From: Desulfocicer vacuolatum DSM 3385
Lineage (GTDB): Bacteria; Desulfobacterota; Desulfobacteria; Desulfobacterales; Desulfobacteraceae
Assembly: GCF_900176365.1 (NCBI RefSeq)
Contig: NZ_FWXY01000028.1
Location: forward strand, 1-48,224
Length of the DNA stretch: 48,224 nt
Direction: 5' to 3'
Of the stretch, positions 41,093 through 48,224 are shown one piece after another. The stretch's first letter is position 1. Every line of letters begins with the position of its first letter. A program made the position numbers and the translations under genes. The notes below the pieces were generated by a model. It saw only the letters and a list, made by a program, of their open reading frames with translations. It was not told the DNA's origin and ran no database searches.

Positions 41093-41236
41093 TCAGGTAT
41101 TACAAAAACTGCCATCACGGGAGGCCTTTTCCGTGCCCCTGGATATCCATTGCAAAAACCGATTAAAAAACCCTTTCTGCTTTTGCTCTTTTCCATCATG
41201 TGACATCTTGATCTCTTTCTTAATATTTTTTTCCAT
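41093..41236 (-). CDS. Small 47-residue protein upstream of mttB
   Basis: A minus-strand frame of 47 codons begins MEKNIKKEIKMSHDGKEQK and ends with KGFFNRFLQWISRGTEKASR, then DGSFCNT. AGAGGG lies upstream of the ATG. A charged N-terminus, an amphipathic aromatic helix (FFNRFLQWIS) and a single cysteine near the end are visible. I have an impression of similar short proteins with a W-I-x-K/R-G core and terminal cysteine in Desulfobacterota, but cannot name a family. Same strand as mttB, 145 bases before it, so possibly first in its operon. The intervening 40948-41092 and the following 41237-41454 hold no other gene that I can see. Confidence 0.5.
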   Translation of the reverse strand: MEKNIKKEIKMSHDGKEQKQKGFFNRFLQWISRGTEKASRDGSFCNT

Positions 41237-41454
41237 GATTTTTCCCTCTTCTTTTTTTTTGTTCAAATTGTCATCACCGACTGATTGCGTTCGTGCAGGT
41301 CAGAAACGAGTATAAACAGTCACACTCTTGACTTTGTGCCATTTTACCACTAATAAAGAATATTAACATAAGGATTTTCAACAGATGCTTGACCCGAAAA
41401 AAAGATGCATGACAAAAAAATGGTACAACAGGGATTGACCGGACAGGAGCGGCA

Positions 41455-44400
41455 GTGGAGATAAAATCAAAGGCATGGCAGCAGAACATGATTGAAACCC
41501 GGGTTCACATCGAAATTGAAGCCCGTTATCTCTTTTTTCTGGAAATTTTCAAAGACTATCCCGCCCTTGGGCAGGAGCTGACTTTATTTTTAAAAGAGCT
41601 GTGCAACCCCCTGAGAAACTGGCATTTTCTGGTGACCGAAGGACGGAAATATTGTCTGGACAATTTAAATATTCTCCGATCCCACCCCTTTGGAACAAGG
41701 GCCGTGGCCGGCTTCATTGATATCTTCCACCGGGCAGTGGAGTCTGCTGATATCCGGGAAACCCGCCAGGAAGCCGTGGATCAGCTGCTACAGTTTCTCC
41801 AGCGAATTTTAAGGGAATACGGCACAGATGCCCCCACCATACTACCGGAAATAAATCGATCCCTGGTGCGCATGCATCAATATGATGATGATCGATTTTT
41901 GATGTTTGTAAAAAGTTACTACCGCCTGAACCGCCTGGCAGCCCTGTTGTTAAAACTGCCCTTTCCCGAAAAAAACCAATGGCAACCACTGAATCGCGTG
42001 CTGTTTCGCTACCATGAGATGAACTGCCGCATGTGGTGCCGGGAAGATGATCCTTTGACAGCCTTTGAAAGAGAAGCCCGGGAGCCGGAACTGCCGGAAC
42101 AGGTGAAATCGCTTTTTTCTCCCATCTCCCATAACACCATGAACCAGGTGGCCGGACAATTGGAAAAAATGGCACAGAAAACGGATTTCAGGAATAATGC
42201 CGCCACAATCCAGTTGATGAAGTTTCCCGAATTCAATCACATCACATCCATTTATAAGGACCTTCCCAGACAACTTTTAAAGGCCGGTGATTCCAGCAGG
42301 CAGGGCAACCACTGGAAGGTGATTTTTTTATTTCAAATCATTAATATCCCCGACCTTGCCATGATCCATGACACCACATTAAAGGATATCAATGCCACGT
42401 TAAGGTGGCTCATCGGCCATGAGAGCAGCCCCTATATCCGACAATTGATCCTGCACACCTTTACCATTTTAAAACTCCGGTCCCAGGCGTTTCCAGATGC
42501 AACCCTCAATGCCATTTTAAATATGGGAAAAGGGGTTTACAACACAGGGGACAGTGATCTTGTAAAATTTTTCATCCAATGTGTTATTAAAACCGGATTT
42601 CAATTCCCGGACATACAGGGGGTTGGCACCAACTGGCAGGTGAAATCCAACCATACCCATCTGTTGAATATCCGAGTGTGGCTGGAACTTATTTCGTTAA
42701 ACCCCCACTGGTCCATGAGTCTCATGTCCCGTCTGACCATCTATCTTTCCATCTGCGGGGTATTTATCAAAGACACCGATCTTTTCCCCCGGGACATCAC
42801 CAACCTGTTAAACAGCCCCATTGAGCCTGTGTACCATCTGTTAAAACAACTCACCCGGCTTTTTCCTGTTTATTACAATGAAATCGGTGCCGAAGGGGCC
42901 ATCCGGGATTTTTCCACCCGCATTGATGAACTCACCCAGCGCCGGGACAGTTTGATTCATTTTTATCGTAAAAGAATCCATGTGGAGAGCAGCAACCGTA
43001 TCATCACCATGACAGAGGCTATCTTTGCTTTTTGGAAAACCCGGGACATCAAGGGACTTTTGCCCTATGTTCCCCGTGACTTCACAGCCCAGATATCCAG
43101 CGATGCCGCCCACCTTGACGGGGTTCATGAAATTTTAAAGATACTGGTGGCCCATGGCATGGACATCCCCGGGGATCTGCTCACCACCCCCCGGGAGGAG
43201 CTGGAGGGTATTATTTATCACAGCACCATGCCCAAAGGCAGTGAAACAGACCGGGAAAGGGTCATGCTCCTCATCCGCCTGTATCGCCTGCTTTACCAGA
43301 AATACACCCCTTCGTGCACGGAGATCGATCAATACCTGGCCCATGTCAATACTGCCCGGATTCCCCGGTTCAATCTGTTGCAGGAGGTCCTGGATGCCCA
43401 GAAAAATCCCCAGATGAAAATCAAGGCCCGGCTCCAGAAACTGTTAAGTTATCTGGGGGTACTTAAAAAAGAACTGTTATCAAAAAACAGGTTTAAAGCC
43501 CGGGAAGACATCTTTAAAAAACGTCATTTCACCGCCGATATCCCCTCCCTGTACGGCAGCTACCATGAGCCAAAATTTGATGCACTGGGACTCACCTTTC
43601 GTCTGGAATCCATGGTCAATCCCCTGTTTGAAAGCCTCATCGAAGACCTGGATCTCACGTTGATTGCCAAGGTAACGGTGCACAAAATTAGAAATCGTCT
43701 GCGCATGTTCTACACGGCCCTGAAACTGGACGGCATATCTTCATCGGAATATGAATTCCAGATGATTTTGTTGACCCACTCCCTGGAAGTCCAGGGATTT
43801 TCCTTTACCCAGTACCTGGATATTTTCCAGAGCCTGGCCAAAGCCGTTCAAAATATCATGAATGACTATTTCCACACCGTCCACCAGGAGCACCTGGAAG
43901 ATGCTCTGGAACGTATTCCCCTGGATCTTTTAAAGGAAAAATATGACACCGGCGATGGATTAACCAATCCCAAAGAACAGGTGGCAGAGCTTTTCTTCAG
44001 AGAACGCATGGCCACCTCCCTGGGGCTCCAGCAGCTGGATCTTTTTTTAAGTAAAATTCTCACCACCCTGCACCAGCAGGCCCAGGAACTGCCCCAGGAA
44101 CATCTGCGAAAATTATTAATGTATGATCCCAAACGCATTATCACCTCGTTAACGGCTCCCAAATCGTGGATACTGGGGGCCATGGACCTTGGCAACAAGG
44201 GCAACAATCTTGTCACTTTAAGTGGGTACAACCTTCCGGTACCGCCCGGCTTTATCATCACCACCGAAGCCTTTCGCCACCGGGATCTCATTGATTCCTA
44301 TCCTCCTGCCCTGGCCAATTTCCGGGAACAGGTTTTATCGTCACTTAGGGACTTGGAAAAAATCTCAGGAAAAACCTTTGGGGATCCCCAAAATCCCTTG

Positions 44401-45651
44401 CTCTTATCTGTGCGTAGCGGGTCAGTGATCTCCCAGCCGGGCATGATGGACACCCTCATTGATATCGGCATAAACGAAGAGATCGCCCAGGGCATTGCCG
44501 AGCACACAGGAAACGGATGGCTTGCCTGGGATAATTATCGCCGATTCCTCCAGTGCACAGGCATGATCCAGGGTATGAAACGGGATGATTTCGATGCGGT
44601 GATACTCAAATTTAAAAAAAGATGGAAACTTCCCTACAAAAGCCTGTTCAGCGGCCAGCAAATGAAAACCGTGGCACTGGCCTACCGGGACAAACTCAAA
44701 GAGGCAGATATTTATTTCAGCACTGATCCCTTTCAACAGCTGTTCCAGGCCATTTTCATGGTGTTTGACTCCTGGAACGCTCCCCGGGCCAAGGCTTACC
44801 GCCAGATCATAGGACTTTCCCAGGACTGGGGAACCTCGGTGACCGTGCAGCAGATGGTGTTCGGAAATATTTCCCATGAGGCCGGCACCGGTGTTATTAT
44901 CACCCATGATCCCCGATCCCCCCGGAATCAGATTCGACTGTGGGGAGATTTTACACAGCAAACACAGGGAGAAGACGTGGTGGCAGGACTTGTGAATACC
45001 TTTCCCATCTCCATTGCCCAGCAGGAACGGGAAATGAGAAACACCGACACCACATTGGAAAGCCATTTCCCTGAAATATACAACGGACTTTTAACCTGGG
45101 CCGATACCCTGGTCAACAAACAGGGCTGGAGCCCCCAGGAAATTGAATTCACCTTTGAGGGGCCCCAGCTCAAAGATCTTTATATTCTGCAATCCCGGGA
45201 TCTGGGTATCCGGGAACGCAAAACACGTCCCATGTTTGAACAGGTCTCATGGATAAAGGCAAAAGAACAATACCTGGGACACGGTATCGGCGTCAGCGGG
45301 GGAGCCATGTCCGGTCGCCTGGTCTTCACCCTCCGGGAGATTGAAAAATGGCGCAGGCAGGAACCGGAAACCTCCCTCATACTGGTCAGAAATGACACGG
45401 TTCCCGATGATATCCGGGAAATCCACGCCGCTGACGGACTTCTCACGGCCCGGGGGGGCATGACCTCCCATGCCTCAATTGTGGCCTATCGTTTGAATAA
45501 GACATGCGTGGTGGGATATCGTAACATGGTGTGCAATGAACGTAAAAAAGAGTGCCGTTTTGACACTATCATTCTAACCTCTGGTGAATTTATCAGCATT
45601 GACGGCCATAAAGGTACTGTTTTCAAAGGAAAAATCAACATTGAGGCTTAA
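41455..45651 (+). CDS. PPDK-like ATP-grasp and phosphohistidine protein with large N-terminal region
   Basis: A 1398-residue cytosolic protein. The last 500 residues match pyruvate phosphate dikinase: the ATP-grasp half begins near 900 (GAMDLGNKGNNLVTLSG, LPVPPGFIITTEAF), with VRSGSVISQPGMMDTLIDIG near 985 and GTGVIITHDPRSP near 1145. The swivelling phosphohistidine domain has LTARGGMTSHASIVAYRL with catalytic H1339. The protein then ends; the C-terminal PEP/pyruvate TIM barrel of true PPDK is absent. Residues 1-880 are helical, of no family that I recognise. It may phosphorylate another acceptor, as rifampin phosphotransferase or related dikinases do, or work with a separate barrel protein. 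GTG 41455 has AGGAG five bases upstream; ATG 41488 is the alternative. A GAPDH-like gene follows on the same strand. Confidence 0.85.
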   Translation: MEIKSKAWQQNMIETRVHIEIEARYLFFLEIFKDYPALGQELTLFLKELCNPLRNWHFLVTEGRKYCLDNLNILRSHPFGTRAVAGFIDIFHRAVESADIRETRQEAVDQLLQFLQRILREYGTDAPTILPEINRSLVRMHQYDDDRFLMFVKSYYRLNRLAALLLKLPFPEKNQWQPLNRVLFRYHEMNCRMWCREDDPLTAFEREAREPELPEQVKSLFSPISHNTMNQVAGQLEKMAQKTDFRNNAATIQLMKFPEFNHITSIYKDLPRQLLKAGDSSRQGNHWKVIFLFQIINIPDLAMIHDTTLKDINATLRWLIGHESSPYIRQLILHTFTILKLRSQAFPDATLNAILNMGKGVYNTGDSDLVKFFIQCVIKTGFQFPDIQGVGTNWQVKSNHTHLLNIRVWLELISLNPHWSMSLMSRLTIYLSICGVFIKDTDLFPRDITNLLNSPIEPVYHLLKQLTRLFPVYYNEIGAEGAIRDFSTRIDELTQRRDSLIHFYRKRIHVESSNRIITMTEAIFAFWKTRDIKGLLPYVPRDFTAQISSDAAHLDGVHEILKILVAHGMDIPGDLLTTPREELEGIIYHSTMPKGSETDRERVMLLIRLYRLLYQKYTPSCTEIDQYLAHVNTARIPRFNLLQEVLDAQKNPQMKIKARLQKLLSYLGVLKKELLSKNRFKAREDIFKKRHFTADIPSLYGSYHEPKFDALGLTFRLESMVNPLFESLIEDLDLTLIAKVTVHKIRNRLRMFYTALKLDGISSSEYEFQMILLTHSLEVQGFSFTQYLDIFQSLAKAVQNIMNDYFHTVHQEHLEDALERIPLDLLKEKYDTGDGLTNPKEQVAELFFRERMATSLGLQQLDLFLSKILTTLHQQAQELPQEHLRKLLMYDPKRIITSLTAPKSWILGAMDLGNKGNNLVTLSGYNLPVPPGFIITTEAFRHRDLIDSYPPALANFREQVLSSLRDLEKISGKTFGDPQNPLLLSVRSGSVISQPGMMDTLIDIGINEEIAQGIAEHTGNGWLAWDNYRRFLQCTGMIQGMKRDDFDAVILKFKKRWKLPYKSLFSGQQMKTVALAYRDKLKEADIYFSTDPFQQLFQAIFMVFDSWNAPRAKAYRQIIGLSQDWGTSVTVQQMVFGNISHEAGTGVIITHDPRSPRNQIRLWGDFTQQTQGEDVVAGLVNTFPISIAQQEREMRNTDTTLESHFPEIYNGLLTWADTLVNKQGWSPQEIEFTFEGPQLKDLYILQSRDLGIRERKTRPMFEQVSWIKAKEQYLGHGIGVSGGAMSGRLVFTLREIEKWRRQEPETSLILVRNDTVPDDIREIHAADGLLTARGGMTSHASIVAYRLNKTCVVGYRNMVCNERKKECRFDTIILTSGEFISIDGHKGTVFKGKINIEA

Positions 45652-45685
45652 CTGTCAATATTAAAATATTTTATTACTTATTTAA

Positions 45686-45779
45686 CACATAGCCACCACG
45701 GGCGGACCGTATTCTGATACGGCTCTGCCCACAACAAAGTTTGAAATACACCCCCGGTTTGCGGAGTATTTCATATATA
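45686..45779. repeat. Repeat A copy
   Basis: Full repeat A in the orientation of the tandem pair at 12370, filling the gap between the PPDK-like and GAPDH-like genes. Its GAAATAC/GTATTTC hairpin ends 17 bases before the GAPDH-like start codon. Confidence 0.9.
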
Positions 45780-45796
45780 ACAAACAAGGACATTTC

Positions 45797-47065
45797 ATGG
45801 ATTTAAATCAAAACAATGGAAAAATTGGAATTAACGGTTTTGGTCGCATTGGCAAACTCACTGTCTGGCACCACATCAGCAGAAAATATTTTAACGAAAT
45901 TGTTGTCAATGTGGGTCGACAAGTGGGCAAAGGCATGGAAGATCTGGCCCATTACATGGAAAGGGATTCCACTTATGGTCTTTTAAGTTCATATCTCTAT
46001 GGATTTAAGGGCAAACCCGTGATCACCGACATTGATGAAGAAAACGGCACCATGGTGGTGGACGGAATTAAAATCACCTTTCTTCGATCTGCCAGAAATC
46101 CCTGTGACATTGCCTGGATGGACAATGATGTTAAGCTGGTGGTGGATACCACCGGACAATTTCTGGACCCCATTGCCCAGGCCGATGACCCCAAAGGCGC
46201 TTTGCGGGGACATCTTGCTGCAGGCGCGGAAAAGGTTATTGCGTCGGCCCCCTTCAAGTTCAAAGATAAAGGTCTGGATCTTAAAAACGCCATGCCCGAA
46301 GATGCCGTAACAACGGTGATGGGCATCAATGACCATGTTTATGATCCCCGGAAGCATTCACTGATATCCAATGCCTCCTGCACCACCACCTGTCTTGCCC
46401 ACATGATGAAGCCGGTGCTGGATGTCATGGGATCCCAAAAGATTTTATCCGCCTCCATGGCCACCATCCATGCCGCCACCGGCTCCCAGCAGGTGCTGGA
46501 CCGTCTTCCCGGGGCCGGGGCCAAAGATCTGAGAAAAAACCGCAGCATTCTCAACAATATTATCCTCACCTCCACCGGAGCTGCCAATGCCCTTCGCCTG
46601 GTGATTCCAGAGATGGAACGCATCGGATTCATCGCCGAATCTGTGCGCATCCCCACCGGTACCGGCTCCCTGGTTATTCTGGTGTTGAATCTCCAGGAAA
46701 ATCCGGGGGGAGGAGAGCCCATCCGCAGGGACGTCATCAACAATATATACCGGCAGGCAGCCCACAATGATGCCAAGGAGTATCTGCATTACACTGACAA
46801 ACAAAACGTCTCCGGTGATATCATTGGAATGCCAAGGGCCGCCGCCACCATTGAAGGCCATGAAACCCACACCCGCACGGCTGAAATCAATATCAATCTT
46901 TCCAACGTTCCCGGACTGGATCAAAGTATTATCTCCACCCTGGAAAATAAAAACATCCATGTTCCTGTCACCCAGACAGTTATTTATGGCTGGTATGACA
47001 ACGAGCTTGGCAGCTATGTCAATATGCTGGGGGATCGCACCGTCACCATTGCCGAGGATATGTAA
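45797..47065 (+). CDS. Long, divergent glyceraldehyde-3-phosphate dehydrogenase-like protein
   Basis: A 422-residue protein of the GAPDH fold; ordinary GAPDH is about 335. NAD-binding GKIGINGFGRIGKLTVWHHI opens the sequence, catalytic C195 lies in SNASCTTTCLAHMMKP, the histidine in ATIHAATGSQQVLD (H225) and the end is WYDNELGSYVNMLGDRT. Departures from the standard enzyme include an N-terminal insertion (MEDLAHYMERDSTYGLL), ATIHAATGSQ in place of TVHxYTxxQ, RIPTGTGSLVIL in place of RVPTPNVSVVDL, and an insertion near 330 (GEPIRRDVINNIYRQ). The catalytic pair is kept, so an active dehydrogenase is likely, perhaps with another aldehyde phosphate substrate. AAGGA lies before the ATG. The upstream PPDK-like gene makes a central-carbon role plausible. 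Confidence 0.87.
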   Translation: MDLNQNNGKIGINGFGRIGKLTVWHHISRKYFNEIVVNVGRQVGKGMEDLAHYMERDSTYGLLSSYLYGFKGKPVITDIDEENGTMVVDGIKITFLRSARNPCDIAWMDNDVKLVVDTTGQFLDPIAQADDPKGALRGHLAAGAEKVIASAPFKFKDKGLDLKNAMPEDAVTTVMGINDHVYDPRKHSLISNASCTTTCLAHMMKPVLDVMGSQKILSASMATIHAATGSQQVLDRLPGAGAKDLRKNRSILNNIILTSTGAANALRLVIPEMERIGFIAESVRIPTGTGSLVILVLNLQENPGGGEPIRRDVINNIYRQAAHNDAKEYLHYTDKQNVSGDIIGMPRAAATIEGHETHTRTAEININLSNVPGLDQSIISTLENKNIHVPVTQTVIYGWYDNELGSYVNMLGDRTVTIAEDM

Positions 47066-47124
47066 AAAACATTTTTCAACATCCCAAGTTTCATCATAAA
47101 TTAAAACAACCGATGTGAACAAAC

Positions 47125-47160
47125 AAAAATACCAGCTCCAAAAAGAAGCTGGTATTTTTA
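47125..47160 (+). terminator. Intrinsic terminator of the GAPDH-like gene
   Basis: AAAAATACCAGCT (47125-47137) pairs perfectly with AGCTGGTATTTTT (47147-47159) and runs into TATTTTTTAT. It lies about 60 bases after the stop codon. Confidence 0.9.
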
Positions 47161-47166
47161 TTTTTT

Positions 47167-47530
47167 ATATGAAACTCCAGCCAAAAGCCTGTAATGATTA
47201 GAGTTTCATTTTTCGTTGTGGGCAGGTTAAACCCCAATATGATCTGCCCGTGGCAGTTTATATGAAAAGGCAGCCTTCAAGGCAACCTCAGCAGAGCCGC
47301 CCCCCCCGATGGGTAATAGGAACCGGACAATTGAGCTGTCTACAGTTCCGTCCGGGCCCATTGCCCATCGGGGGGGCGGCGGTATAATACCGTTTGGCTC
47401 CGCGTCTACGACCCTACATTTGTTGTGTCCGACAGGAGATGCCCGTTATATCAAATGCCTCCCAGATCTGGGGCGTATTTCATGCTTTGTTGTGGGCAAA
47501 GCCGGACCGGAATACGGTCCGACTCTCTAA
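47167..47530. repeat. Composite A-B-A repeat unit
   Basis: A diverged repeat A (47167-47262), a full repeat B (47273-47448) and a second repeat A (47449-47530), in that order. The B arms are CCCCCCGATGGGTAAT and ATTGCCCATCGGGGGG around the CAATTGAGCTGTCTACAG core. Its right tail (TAATACCGTTTGGCTCCGCG) is nearly identical to the copy at 21876-22040. This is the most complete composite in the window. Confidence 0.87.
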
Positions 47531-47540
47531 AATATACAGA

Positions 47541-48224
47541 TTACAGAAGATCACTGTAAAAATCATTACCCTTGTCATCCACGATGATAAAGGCGGGAAA
47601 ATCCTCCACCGTCATCATGAACACGGCTTCCATACCCAGTTCTTCGTATTCCACCAGTTCCACTTTTTTGATGAAATCCTTACCCAGACGGGCCGCAGGA
47701 CCACCTGGAGAACCCAGATAAAATCCACCATATTCCTTACACGCATCGGTGACCTGCCGGGACCGGTTACCCTTGGCCAGCATGATCATGGAACCACCCT
47801 CTTTCTGGAAAATGGGGACATAGGGATCCATGCGACCGGCGGTGGTGGGACCAAAGGAGCCAGAGGCTTGGCCTTCCGGTGTTTTGGCAGGCCCGGCATA
47901 ATAGATGATATGATTTTTGATGTAATCGGGTAATCCTTGACCACTGTCCAGTCTCTCTTTGAACTTGGAATGGGCAATGTCCCGTCCCACAATGATCTTG
48001 CCGGTGAGTAACAAGCGTGTGGACACAGGATATTGACTCAGCTGGGCCCGGATTTCATCCATGGGCCGGTTAAGATCCACCCGCACAGCCTCGGCCATCT
48101 CAGGCTCTCCCTTGGGAAGATATTTTGCTGGATTTTCTTCCATCTGCTCCAGAAAAATCCCATCCCGGGTGATCTTGCCCTTGATTTGACGATCGGCACT
48201 GCAACTGACACCAATGCCCACAGG
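47541..48224 (-). CDS. Class I fumarate hydratase, C-terminal (beta) part, cut by window edge
   Basis: The C-terminal 228 residues of a class I (iron-sulfur, oxygen-sensitive) fumarase or of a separate beta subunit; the beginning lies beyond 48224. The swivel domain is clear: [73 protein letters not shown] and [13 protein letters not shown]-like [17 protein letters not shown]. The reaction is reversible hydration of fumarate to malate in the citric acid cycle. The window begins inside [15 protein letters not shown]-type sequence. That stretch could come from the alpha part of a fused enzyme, since it continues open to the edge. Confidence 0.92.
   Translation of the reverse strand, partial: PVGIGVSCSADRQIKGKITRDGIFLEQMEENPAKYLPKGEPEMAEAVRVDLNRPMDEIRAQLSQYPVSTRLLLTGKIIVGRDIAHSKFKERLDSGQGLPDYIKNHIIYYAGPAKTPEGQASGSFGPTTAGRMDPYVPIFQKEGGSMIMLAKGNRSRQVTDACKEYGGFYLGSPGGPAARLGKDFIKKVELVEYEELGMEAVFMMTVEDFPAFIIVDDKGNDFYSDLL

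Overview
The window looks like a chromosome segment of a strictly anaerobic, sulfate-reducer-type Desulfobacterota (Desulfobacterales-like). This is inferred from gene content: two selenocysteine formate dehydrogenases with FdhE, a tungsten-type aldehyde:ferredoxin oxidoreductase, a non-pyrrolysine MttB-family methyltransferase beside a BCCT transporter, an AspRS-GatC fusion, and DUF134/DUF5320 proteins. No rRNA, tRNA, CRISPR array or complete insertion sequence was found.

Layout. 1-760: a YefM/YoeB toxin-antitoxin pair with a strong promoter. 805-2566 (minus): an AGCS amino-acid:Na+ symporter behind a tandem glycine riboswitch. 2825-7645 (plus): a tRNA-dependent amidation operon, aspS-gatC fusion, gatA, gatB. 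Its GatA is short and appears to have lost the whole Ser-Ser-Lys amidase triad; this is the most unusual biology in the window. 7870-14042: housekeeping and small genes (patatin-like phospholipase, conserved small protein, ZIP transporter, PRPP synthetase, DUF2058, DUF134, DUF5320). 14073-17015 (minus): a large hybrid sensor kinase. 17899-36517: a formate/aldehyde redox block. It holds a cytosolic Sec formate dehydrogenase, an SDR enzyme, an AOR, a four-gene signalling cassette (binding protein, histidine kinase, REC-STAS regulator, MalT/SARP-like activator), and a divergent fdhA(Sec)-fdhB-fdhE operon for an exported formate dehydrogenase. 37024-41236 (minus): a quaternary-amine block (BCCT transporter, MttB-like methyltransferase, a 47-residue ORF). 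41455-47065 (plus): a 1398-residue PPDK-like protein without a PEP-binding barrel, and a long, divergent GAPDH-like protein. 47541-48224: the end of a class I fumarase, cut by the window edge.

Many gaps are filled by three families of short non-coding repeats, here called A (about 90 bp, two hairpins), B (about 120-170 bp, long palindromic core) and C (about 165-185 bp, MITE-like, 12-bp terminal inverted repeats). Three of the four C copies have perfect 7-bp target duplications. A and B are often joined, and C tends to insert at their edges.

Both formate dehydrogenase genes are interrupted by an in-frame TGA that must be read as selenocysteine. Each is annotated here as one intact gene. Start codons were moved from the longest reading frame wherever a ribosome-binding site favours an internal start.
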